Source: Aldrovandia affinis (taxonomy: Eukaryota; Chordata; Actinopteri; Notacanthiformes; Halosauridae). From it: a stretch of 64,000 bases of DNA. A model generated the notes under the pieces. It ran no database searches and was not told the DNA's origin. It worked only from the letters and a program-made list of their open reading frames with translations. Both the position numbers and the translations under genes were made by a program. The stretch covers positions 8,743,501 through 8,807,500 of the forward strand of contig JAINUG010000007.1 of the NCBI GenBank assembly GCA_029706075.1, read 5' to 3'. Positions 27,201-39,200 of this stretch are shown piece after piece (the stretch's first letter is position 1; each line of letters starts with the position of its first letter).

Positions 27201-30200
27201 TAATTTGGCTCCCGTTATTATTATTTTTGCTGATCCAAAAAATTATCCGATGCACCCCTATTATATTCTAAAAAAGATTCTAAAATACAAATGTAGGCTA
27301 CGTGTCACTGATTTAACATGAAACCAAGAATACTGACTAGTCAATTGGTTACATGTCTGCATCTCGTAGAACAATCAGTCTTGGGTATCTATATATAATA
27401 TATATAATATAATATATATAATACCCTGAGGATCGGGTCACTGGTCTTTGCAGATGATGTGGTCCTGTTGGCTTCATCGGGCCGTGACCTCCAGCTCTCG
27501 CTTTAGTGAAATCTCCAAATCCGAGACCATGGTTCTCAGCCGGAAAAGGGTGGAGTGCAAAGACAAGTGGAGGAGATTGAGGCGGTACCGGCTGAAATAG
27601 TTTCCTAGGGTGTTATTTTTGCTCGGTCATTTATGAGCTCTGTATCATTCAATATCTCCAAAGTGTTGACGCGATGATTCTAAAATACAAATGTAGGCTC
27701 GTGTCACTGATTTAACATGAAACCAAGAATACTGACTAGTCAATTGGTTACATGTCTGCATCTAAATAAACAATCAGCGGGTATCTATATATAATATATA
27801 TAATATAATATATATAATATTACTTTTATGAGCTCTGTATCATTCAATATCTCCAAAGTGTTGACGCATTCTTGCGACGAAGATTGCTGGCAGCAGCAGA
27901 TTTTCGGATCGCTGTGAGTAGGTCTTTAGCGACTTAGAAGTCCTCTTGACTGCTTCTAACTTCTCCTGGACTTAGGAGCTGTTTTTAGCTCTCAAACCCT
28001 TTGTGAAATACTCTTATCCGAAGATGGCCATTATTTTTCGGAGTTGCTCCTAAATTGCCGAGTTAGGACCAACTTTTACCCTTAAAATGCTTTGTGAATA
28101 CCGGCCCTGGAGTACGTAGTAGGCCTGTCACAGGACTGATCTGTCATAAACTGTCTGGGAAGAGCGCTACCACAAAAAGCCCTTTTCCACCAGCCAGCAA
28201 GCACATCATGGAGATCCTTTAAAAAGCAGCTACATCGTGAAAGGCCCTATTGTCTTCGTTCTCATCTGAAAATAAAGTGTGTTTCTCTGCGTTATTTTCA
28301 ATGTCTTTTAGGTTATTTTAAACTAATCGGCCTATAAAAACATCTTTATCTTTCTGATTCTTGCTTCTTAGTTGCTTGGCAGCAGCGGGTCTGCATATCA
28401 AAGCCAATTGCCAGGGTAAATAATTATCACTGCACTGTTCAAAAGGTGGAGGCCAAGAATTGTATTTATTTATTCTAGGGAAACACAATTAAATTTTTGT
28501 AAAGTTGCAGGATTTGTGTTTATTTTATACTGTCCCTCTTTCTTCTTTTTTTTAGGCTCAAATCCTCAGATTTTTAAAAAATCTTCTCTTAAAATGTATT
28601 TCCCTATACTATCTGTGCAAAAATAATAATAGCACAAGCATCGTTTAGGTATGGCTCAAATGTAGCTATGTTGCTAGCATTGAATTGCCTGAGCCAAGTG
28701 TTTCACTGCAGGTCTGCTTACTAGTGTGGCTGAAAGGACATGCTTGTCTGATGCATCATTTTTCCATTTGAGTGGTAGAACTGTGAATATGCAATACTGT
28801 TCATCGTCAGTATTGACACAATTACAGTTTCTTTATTTAAGCTGTCCAGTCCTCTTCTCATATATTTTTTTAACCTTTTTTTAACCAAGAGAGTCCCTTT
28901 GAGATCAAAACCTCTTTTGAGAGGGAGACATGGAAAGAAAAGTCAGCAGGAAATATTATACTGTGTGTACATAGCAAGCACACAATACAACACATTTCAC
29001 TAAACATTTCAGTCAGAGTGCAAGGTGGGTTACTGTAAGGGATAAGGTGAGGATCAGTATGCAAACTCAGATCAGGTTTTGGGGTCAGGATAGGGGACAA
29101 CCGGCGCAACTGGCTCCATAAAAAATGGCTAACTCAGTTGCTGTGCGTCATGGGATAAGGGGATAGGGTTATGAATTGGGATAGGGTTGGCGTCAGGATA
29201 TGAACCCGGATTACAGTATTATCAGTAGGAAACTTATACACGCGCACGTTCATTTTAGGGTGACCAGATTCAAACAGTCCAAATACAGGACATTGAGGGG
29301 CAGAGATTCCATTTTTGCAGATGGGGGTCTAGGTATATCAACAAATAACAACTAAGCTTACAGATTTTGATAATTGGAGTTTCATTGCCAAAACTCAAAC
29401 TGCTCTGATTTGGAAACAGACTTGATCTCATGTTTCATTTTGCAGCCCACTGATATCTCCATAAGTGCCCTGCAAGGGGACATAATGAGGTAGAAAATAT
29501 GCTGCTAGAACTAAGAATTTATTTTAAGTGTCTGGTCTGCTGTGTAAATTGCCTCTCCTGATGCGCCTGTCCTCTCCTTTCAGCTTTAGAGTACCACAAC
29601 CTCAACACCTCCACTGCAACCAGAGACTACTGGGTCATCACAGGTAACTGACTCATTCATTATTAACTTGTTTGTAATGACTTTTTAGAGGGGGTAGACA
29701 AAATATGAAAAAGGACTTGTAATTTTAAATTGTACTTATCAATCCTTTAATATGTGAGTTTCTAAAGCAACATGAGAGATCTAATAGAGTTCAAGCGGTC
29801 AAAAGGTGCCAGAATTTCATGTGCATCAATCACAGAAAAGGCTAAATGATTTCAGGTGCATCAATCACAGAAAAGGCAAAATGGTTGAATGTTTCAAGGG
29901 GAACAGTATTGTGACAGCATATGCCAAGCAAGGAAAAATTGCATCAGCAAAGAGTAACAGTGGTCGCAAGTTCAAAGCTCACCGGGAGAGATAAATGGAC
30001 ACTTAATAGGATAGTTGCTAAAAACCACAAAACAACGGCCTCAACAATTCACAGAACTGAATCTACACTTCCATAACCCAGTCTCAACTAAAAACTGTAT
30101 GTCGTGACCTTCACAAAGCTGATATTTATGGTAGGGCTGCCATTCGGAAACCGCTGGTAAACAATGCCAATGCGCAATGATGCTTAACCTGGTGTAATCA

Positions 30201-33200
30201 GCATAAATCCAGGATTTCTAGCAGTGGAAGAAAGTAATATGGTCTGATGAGTCGTCTTTTACTCTTTTTCATACATCTGGATGGATTTTGTTTGGAGAAA
30301 GCCAAAGGAAGCCTTCGACACCCATTGCCTGTTCTCAACTATTAAACATGGTGATGGATCTGTCATGGTATGGAAAGCCATCTCGAGTCATTAGGTTCAA
30401 TTATTACTCTACATCAGGGGTGTCCAATCTTATCCGAGAAGGGCCGGTGTGGGTGCAGGCTTTTGTTCTAGCCCTGCACTAAAACACCTGATTCAACTAA
30501 TTCACCAATCATGGTCTACAATCAAGACCTTGATTAGTTTAATCAGTTGTTTAGTGCAGGGCTAGAACAAAAGCCTGCACCCACACTGGCCCTTCTCAGA
30601 TAAGATTGGACACCCCTGCTCTACATGGTAGAATTACGGCCAAAGAATACAAAGCCATTTTAGGCGAGCAGGTGCACCCTTTGGTGCAAACATTGTTTCC
30701 TCAAGATATTCCCATATTCCAATATGATTATGCCCCCAGACACACTAATCAGTGGATTCAAGAATGGTTTCATTAACACCAGGATGAAGTCAAACACCTT
30801 CCATTGCCTCCCCAATCACTAGATCTAAACATCATTGAACCATTATGGGAAGTTCTGGAATGTATAGTGTGGAGTAGATTTCCACCACCTTCATCTCACA
30901 AAAAACTGGAGGCTTTCCTTCTTGAATAATAGTCCAATATCCCACTTAAACTGTTCAGAACTTGTATAACATCAGCTTTCCAATAAGGTTTGAAGCTATT
31001 AGGAAGGCAAAGGACAGTCTATAGGATCATACTTCACTCTCCTCATCCCTGACTCTGTCAGGAAGAAAGGAAGACCAAGATCAGGCCAAATGTAATTGGA
31101 TTTATTAAGGTGAAATAGTAAAAGATAAATTATCTTGCCTCTTGTCTCCATTCCTCTTTCGTTCTCTCTCTCCCTCCTTCCCTTCTTCATTCCTTCCTTC
31201 CTACCTCTCCATTTTCTTTCTCTTACTTTCCCTTTCTCCCTATCCACTCCCTCTTTTTCTTTTCCCCTCTCTCTCCTCTGCTCTCTCCCTCTCCCTCTGC
31301 TCTGTAACCTGGCCTCTTTGCCGCTCTGCAGTAATTCAGGATGTTGACAACTCCTCCTTGGAGGGGACTTACCAAAGCTTTGCCAGTTTAATGGAGCAGC
31401 GCTTGGCGGAGCTGTTCATCGTCGCCCACCGGGAGGGCACGCGGTTTAGGAGGGCCACCACAGTGGGGAGGTACACCGTCCAGGTAGGAGGATAGATCAC
31501 CTCACTCACCATTCCCATATGCAGTCTCAGGTGAGTACTGGTAATGTTAGGAATGCCCAGGAAATAGTTTAGGGGACTGCCTCTAAAAAGGGCTTCTCTC
31601 CAAGGGAGCCCTTACCCTTCACTGGAATAATACATCATCTCCTCCCAGTGATTTTAACATAGATTTTAACATCACTGCACTTGTACACCTCTCAAAACCT
31701 AAATGTTTGTAAAACCTCAAAATAGCCTTTAAGTTATCACTTTGTGTCCCTAAAGTATTCTAAGTCATATGAAAATGAAACACTGTGCTGTTTTCATAGT
31801 TCCATCATTTCATGTTACAGTAAGTGAGCTAACAAATACAATTCTGTTTGGCATAGATGGTGAGCATTAGACGGGTCTCTGGTCCAAAAAGCCCAGCTGA
31901 AATGACCTACTATGTCCAGCTGAACGGTGTCCCCTTATCTGGAACGTCTGCGGCCAAGATCCTCACCACAGTGGACTCCCAGACCATGGCTCTCACGCTG
32001 GGATACTTTGTCCAGCTCCAAGCCCAACGTATGTTTCTGTTTCCTCATCTCCTGTGCAGGCCTATGCATTGCACTACACTTTTGGAACCTTTTGACACTT
32101 ATAGATATAGATATATAGATAGTATAGATAAGTATAGACCCTGTGCCTAAATGGAGCAAAGCATGCTAGGGTAAAATCTCCTAACATTTCCCCAATGTTT
32201 AACATAGTTGTTTATATAGAAATGTAATCATTTTACTTATGAAGGTGATATCTAGGTCTTATGCAGGGGTTAGAAATGTTACTCATTTTCCATTATAAAC
32301 TTATAATAACTAAGCTATAACAAGTAATGTAATTACCAATTGATGTTGATGTATATTGTATTTTGATGTGGATATGCCAGTGTGTTTTGCAAGTACAGAC
32401 ATACAGTTTGTGTCAGCACAGACTCTTTGGGGTCTGGTAAGGGTAGGCTGATCTCGCCAGGGCATGCAAACATAGCGTGCTCCCCAGTCTTTACAGCCTG
32501 CTTTCAATTCCCAGCCCCTTATCCAGCTCCCAAGACAGCGGGGGAAGGGGAAACCAATCCCAATGAAAACATTGCCTGGTCTCTTTTATCACTCCACAGG
32601 GAGGAGCAGCAAACTGCTGGACTCGGAGTAGAGAGCAAACTCACACAGGTAGCGTAGCCCAAATGCAGATAACCTAGTCCAAATGCATATAGCCTAGCAC
32701 AAACACAGATAGTTGAATCCAAACACAGATAGCCTAGCCCAAATGCAGATAGCCAAATGAAAATGCAGATAGCTGAATCCAAACGCAGATAGCCTAGCCC
32801 AAACGCAGATAGCCAAATGCTAATGCAGATAGCTGAATGCAAACACAGATGGCCTAGCCCAAACACAGATAGCTAAGCCATGATGGAGATGTAGGGGTGA
32901 TAGGGTGGAGACACTCTTTCAGTTGACAACAGGGTATGGGCATAAGAACAACAGTCTGGCTGATTGTCCTTGCTCCAGTCCTATACTTAAATTGTAAAAT
33001 GTTCATACTTGGTCTGGCATAAGGGTCTTAGCCCAAGTGAACAGAACCATGGTGAGAGCAGGTCCCATGACCCAATGCAATGGTTTTTATTTTTATTTTT
33101 TTATACCCCCCTCCACCCCCCTCTTCAGGAGGACAACTTTATTATTTACATAAAAAACTTTATTTACTTTATTATTATTTCATATTTGTATTTCATTTCT

Positions 33201-36200
33201 TTTTTTCTTCTTTTTTTTCTCTTTTTTACCTTTTTTTAAAATTATTTTATTATTATTATTATTATAATTCCCAACCCTCTGCCACTCTAATCCACTTATA
33301 TGACAAATAACATTAACTATTATTTGACTTTGGTCTCGTAAATCACCCAATAGCACTTTAGGCAAATCCAATCGAAGCTGGCCATTATGGTGAAAAAACC
33401 AATCCTGAACATGTATCCAGAACAAAGCCACAAAAGGACAATACCAGAATAGATGGTCAACTGACTCAGTCAATGCAATGGGTTTCCCCCTGACAGCTGT
33501 GGTGAAGGACCCACCCAGCAACCTGTGGATCATCGCTGCTGTGCTGGCGCCCATTGGCGTGGTTACTGTCATCATCATCATCATCATCATCATCACCGCT
33601 TTGCTGTGCAGGAAGAACAAGAGTGACTTCAAGGCCGATGCCATGGGGAACCCCCGTGCCAAAGTAAGCTGATCACTTAGTCTCACAAATGAACCCGCCT
33701 CAGAGTATGCTATATGTCAGGCCCTACAAAATTCATGGTAAATTTTGGTGAATGTAATGGACTTACATTTTTCAATATGCCTATTTTCATGGAAATTATG
33801 AAAAAAGCACGTAATTTCACGGCATTACCATAAACTAATAAAAGCAAGACCTTGTAGGACTGATCTGAATGATTTCACTCACTCACAACACTCACATTGT
33901 TGAAGTCTGCACCATATTTTGATAGCGTTTTAATTATTGCTTGAGAAACACATGGTGTAATTTACTGCATCTAGGTAAACACAGTCTTACAACAGCACTG
34001 TTGTAATAGTTTGAGTATCTCTGGGCTCATCTGCAACAAGTAATTGTCTTGGTCGTCCGTGGACTCATCAGAAATGATTGAAAAAGATTTGCATGAATTT
34101 AGAATGGATTTGACCTCCTCAGCATGTGCCTCAAACACCCTTGGAAGGTAGTCTTGTCGCAGTTTATTTGCAGTTGTTAAGGTTCTTAACATTGCACTGA
34201 AAGTAGTCTCTCATCTTGGGATGGTCCAGTTTTCCTAGTGGAATGTTGGCACTGGCGAATGCCTCGACTAACTCCATAGTAGCTAAATGACGGCAGTCTG
34301 TGCTTTCGGTCGACTTTTTGAAACGAGCAGAAATTGTTTTCTACTCCTTTCCAACATCCCCCTGCAGCGCGTGCTCTGTGCAGACCCGTTTCTTGGAGCT
34401 GTGGCTCTCACTTTCTAAATGGCGTTGAATGGATGCCTTTCATGTGTGATCCAAAGAGACGTTACAGCAGGTACAAAAAAGTATTCCTCCGTCTGTGTGA
34501 ACATTATCTGCACCAAATTCTTTGACTTGATTGACTGCTGTCATGTTTTTGGAAGCTTTTGACTTGCTAATTTTTGATAGTTTGATAAAGACTGGAAAAA
34601 TATAAAGATTAGCTAATGTTGGAGCATTGGCGGTGACGTTAGCTACATAGGCTGTGCTTGATCTAGCTTACTACTTTTGCTCATTTTGATTGTTACCATC
34701 CCGGATGTTTGTAATTTAACCAATCAATACCTCAAATTAGTTTGATTGTGCATGCAAAATGTCAATCAAATTTGCCTTGCATTTTCCCACAGCTCTACTG
34801 ATACAAAGCTGAGGAAATTTGTATTACAGTTTTTCTCGATTGCTTACACACTATAACTGGGCCTATTAACTAAACATCCCTAACCATGACGCCATCTACC
34901 AAAAGACAGACCCATTTCCCAAAATTATAAACACTATTCCCCTGTTTTCACACATGATTCAGATTTGTTGAACATTTTGTGAAAAACTCTACACACAAAT
35001 CCCTTCATATATCACTGGCTGCACCATGTGTTCATTTAGAAAGCACTGGCATTCAATATCATTAACTCAAGTGATCACAACTTGAACCCAATTAACACAC
35101 AATTAACCAGGAGGAAACACTAAGAGTCAAAATTGTTCACACGCCAATCAGAACCTCAGGATGGATAGATAGATAAAAGGGCCATGGGTCAGTTCACTTG
35201 TTTTGGAACAATGGATCCACAAAGACCTGAAGGTAGAGGAAGAGGATGGTGCAAGTATGGTTTTTCATACTGTATCAAGTATTTGAGTACAGTTATGTAT
35301 TACAGCAGTATATAAAATCAAATCAAATCAAATGTATTTGTATAGCGCTTTTCACAATAGAATTGTCACAAAACGCTTAAAGAGGGGGAACCCAGGCCTA
35401 GACACTTACATTTAACATTTTACATTTTAAGCATTTAGCAGACGCTCTTATCCAGAGCGACTTACAAGATGTGCATTAATACATGGTAGGAACAATCATA
35501 GTTAGCGCACGAGATCAGTGCAGGAATACAGCAATAGACATTATTGCAGGCATCTGCGTACCATACCTGTAACACCTGATGCGTGCTGCAATGGGGAGCC
35601 AGTGCAGAGAGGAGAGTAGAGGGGTGACATGGGTAAACTTCGGCTGGTTGAACACCAGACGAGCGGCAGCCTTCTGGACTAGTTGCAGTGGCTTGATGGC
35701 GCAGGCCAGAAGGCCTACCAGCAAGGAATTGCAGTAGTCCAGACACGAGATCACCAGGGCCTGGACCAAGAGTTGAGTGGCCTCTTGGGTGAGGAACGGT
35801 CGGATTCTCCGGATGTTGTGGAGGGAGAAACGGCAGGTCCGAGTGATTGCTGCAATATGGCTCGAGAAGCACAGCTGGTTGTCCAGGGTTACCCCAAGAC
35901 TCCTGGCAGACTGGAACGGAGACACTATGGAGCCTTCCACGGTGATTGACGCATCAACATGTAGGATCAACATGTAGGATTTATTTAAAATAAGCCAATA
36001 TGGCTGACATTTAGAACACCACTTTAATCGTGGTACATAACCTACCCTACATTGCATAATTCTATTGAATTTATCCTATCAGTAAATACATAAGTAAGTG
36101 GTTCTGTGTGGCTCAGTTGGTAGAGCATGGCGTTGGCAACGCTTAGGTTTTGGGTTCAACTCCCACTGAGACCACATGTACTGAAAAAAAAATAAAAAAA

Positions 36201-39200
36201 AATGTATGCATTCACTACTGTAAGTCGCTTTGGATAAAAGCGTCCACTAAATGGCATATATTAAATGGCATATATTAATTGTAAATGTAGTGTAAAATGC
36301 CAGAATTTCCCTGGAGGAGGCATCCCAGGTACAAGATGCATGCTGGGTAATGTTTTGGTCTCCTCAACACGCTCAGTATGAATAACAAGCAGAGCAGAGT
36401 TGCATACCATTATATTAAACATGAAGAAAACAAAAGAGATACTCAACGATTATCGAGCAAAAAACATGATCCTGTGAGAGAGCTAGTCCTCAATGCTGAC
36501 CATGCAGAGAGGGTGAAGAGCACAATAATTATCACGCACCTCAGCACCATAATTGACTGCTCTCTTTCCTTCAAAGATAACAAGCAACACGTCAATAAAA
36601 AGTATCAACAGCGAATGTACCTCCTGTGCAGGCTCAACAACTACTATATGTGCCACATAGAAAGTATGCTCACCTTCTCATTCCTGGCTTGGCACAGTGG
36701 ACTGTCAGAGGGCAACAAGAGCAATCTCTGTAAAATGATCAACCTGGGCTCCAAGCTCTGTGGCCAACAGTGTAGGGGTTAGGGTGGCTTTATGATTTCG
36801 CAAGACAAAAGGCCAAATGGATCAGCACAGACCTCATACACAATCTTGAACGATTTCTGAAACTGACACCCTCCGAGAAGAGGTACAGAGTTTCAAAATC
36901 CCAAACAAACCGAGGCAGGGGAAGATTTATCCAATCAGCTGTCAGCCTCATTACCAAGGAAGCCACGTAGCCGAGACACAAGGGACAGCATGTGCAATCT
37001 CTGGTGATATGTGTGTAACATAATGTATACTGTGTATATGTATGATGTGTTACTTATGTCCGATTGTTGACAAACTGTTGACTAGACTATGTATGTGTTT
37101 GTTTGTTCATGATGTCTGTAATGCGCTGACCTAGCAAAATACATTTAGATGTAAATGGACTAAGGAGGATATTGTATTGTATCAGTCAGAGGTAGACAGT
37201 CCAAGGTCTCAGATCAGTGGCAGAGCTTTGGTCTTTTTGTGTATCTATGGATCTCCTGGTCTGTCATCTACCCTTTCCTCTCACTATCTATCAGTTTCTC
37301 TTGCTATGCATCAGTGTGTTTAGATTGAGATAAGGCCCAGCGACTGTAGAAAGCATGCATGTGTGTAGCTTCTTCACAGCAGGCTGCAGGATGGGCGATT
37401 CCATTTGGCTCTTCAGCACTCACATGCCGTCCAGGGACACAGACATCATTTTTATTCCACTGTCAGCCCAGATACCAAATCCTCCTCCGCCAAATAGAAT
37501 ACCGAGCAGCCTGGTGCCAAGAATTGAGCACCTCACAATCGGACCGCTGTGGAAGACGCGAAATTCATCCAGAAATGCGGCAAAATTCTGAGCAGTTCTG
37601 TAAACCTTGTATGAATTACATGGAGAATTCCAAGCGTGGAAAAAAAGTGCAACCTGGGCCTAGGTCAGTCTGACCTGAGCAGTGAGGGAGCATATTCTGT
37701 CTCAGTCGAACACATACAGTCAGGTCTGGAATTAATGGCACCCTTGATGAAAATGAGCAAAAATGAGCAAAAAAGCAAGAAAACAAATAATATCCTTCCT
37801 GAGATATTGTATTGTAATTTTCCAACGTGGAAAATATTTGACTTTATTAATGATTCAATGGAATTAACCAAAAATTTTCTAATTATACATTTCTTTATAA
37901 AAAAAAGCAGTCCACAATTACTGGCACCCCTGCATTTAGTATTTGGGGCAGCCTCCCCTGGCAGGATAATGGCACTGAGCCTATGTTTAATAAGCTTGAA
38001 GAGCTCCACATTTGGAGGGATCTTGGACCATTCCTACATGCAGAACCTTTCAAGATCCTTGATATCCTTATGTTTGCGCTTATGGACTGCCCTCTTAAAT
38101 TCAGACCACATGTTTCGATAGGGTTTAAGTCCGGAGACTGAGATTTCAAAACATTGATTTTGTTTTCGCAGAACCATTTCTGTGGTGATTTTGAGGTATG
38201 TTTGGGGTCATTGTCTTGTTGGAAGGTCCACCAATAGCCAGGTCTCAGCTTCCAGGCAGAGGCGACCAGGTTTCTGGCTAAAATGTGCTGGTACTTGGTA
38301 GAATTCATAATGGCATTGATCTTAACAAGAGCCCTTGGATCACTGGCTGCAAAACAGCCCTTCAATGAATCAATGATCCACTGCCATATTACCATATTTA
38401 ACAATAGGTATGAGGTGCTTTTCCTTGTATGCATTACCCCATCATGCTGATGGTGATGCTGATGGCGACAAAATGCACTTGCGTTTCAAACGCTTTTCAG
38501 AAAACATTGTATTGCTCAATAAAAATAAAATAAAAATTAATTATTTTATCAGAATTAAAGTAAATAATTTTTCCATATGTTTGGCTATAAAATATAGTTC
38601 ATTATCTGTGTTATTTATTTTATACAGCCTCCCCCCTCGTTTTCATCAAAGGGTGCCAATAATTCTGGACCTGAGTAAGTCAGTCCTAATCTTGATGTAG
38701 ACCTCTGATAGATGTGGGGATGAAGTGGATACATTTATTGATCCTGCTGCAAAGGGGTGCCCATATTTGAGTGACAGTTTATGGTGCCAGGTAAAGCTCC
38801 TGAATGGGGTGCCCATGTTTGAGTGACAGTTTACGATGGCAGGTAAAGCTCCTGAATCATTTAGATGGTGTTTTTGTGTTCAGAGTCGTGTAAATGCTCA
38901 TTCAGACACTGGAAAAATTTGATTTTTCTAAATGTTCATTCCGTTCTTTATTAAAGCATGTGTTCTGCAGTACATCATATTTTCTTTATACCTCCAAGGA
39001 CATATTGATTGAGAGATTAAATTCATTGGTGACCCCATGTAACTTCAATGGTCCAACAAGGCATTTCATTTAGTAGAAGTGCCTGGTGGGATCCATTTTT
39101 GGCAACAATCCTCCTCCATTAATTGTCGATTCATAAAAAGCTGTTGGGGGAAATTGTCTGACGTTTTTGTGATGCTCCACAGCCCGTACAGGGGTTTGAC

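Larger units (their letters stand above)
26453..28108. mobile_element. non-autonomous element with GGGCCGTATTCACAAAG ends (Harbinger-like)
   Basis: The left end GGGCCGTATTCACAAAG and right end CTTTGTGAATACCGGCCC are inverted repeats. Flanks share CTGG, so the 3-4 bp TSD is ambiguous. Many internal sub-repeats of CTCCTAA type. No transposase frame. The family assignment (PIF/Harbinger versus other) is tentative. Confidence 0.7.

Noticed and set aside
31135-31347. Ser/Leu/Pro-rich open frames in the pyrimidine tract
   Set aside because: They are produced by C/T-only sequence; the region is a splice tract.
35683-35949. Plus-strand open frame over the L2 fragment
   Set aside because: Shadow of the minus-strand reverse transcriptase remnant.
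36110-36172. Functional tRNA gene
   Set aside because: The A and B boxes belong to a SINE head; the same sequence with a LINE-type tail recurs at 48594 and 62010.
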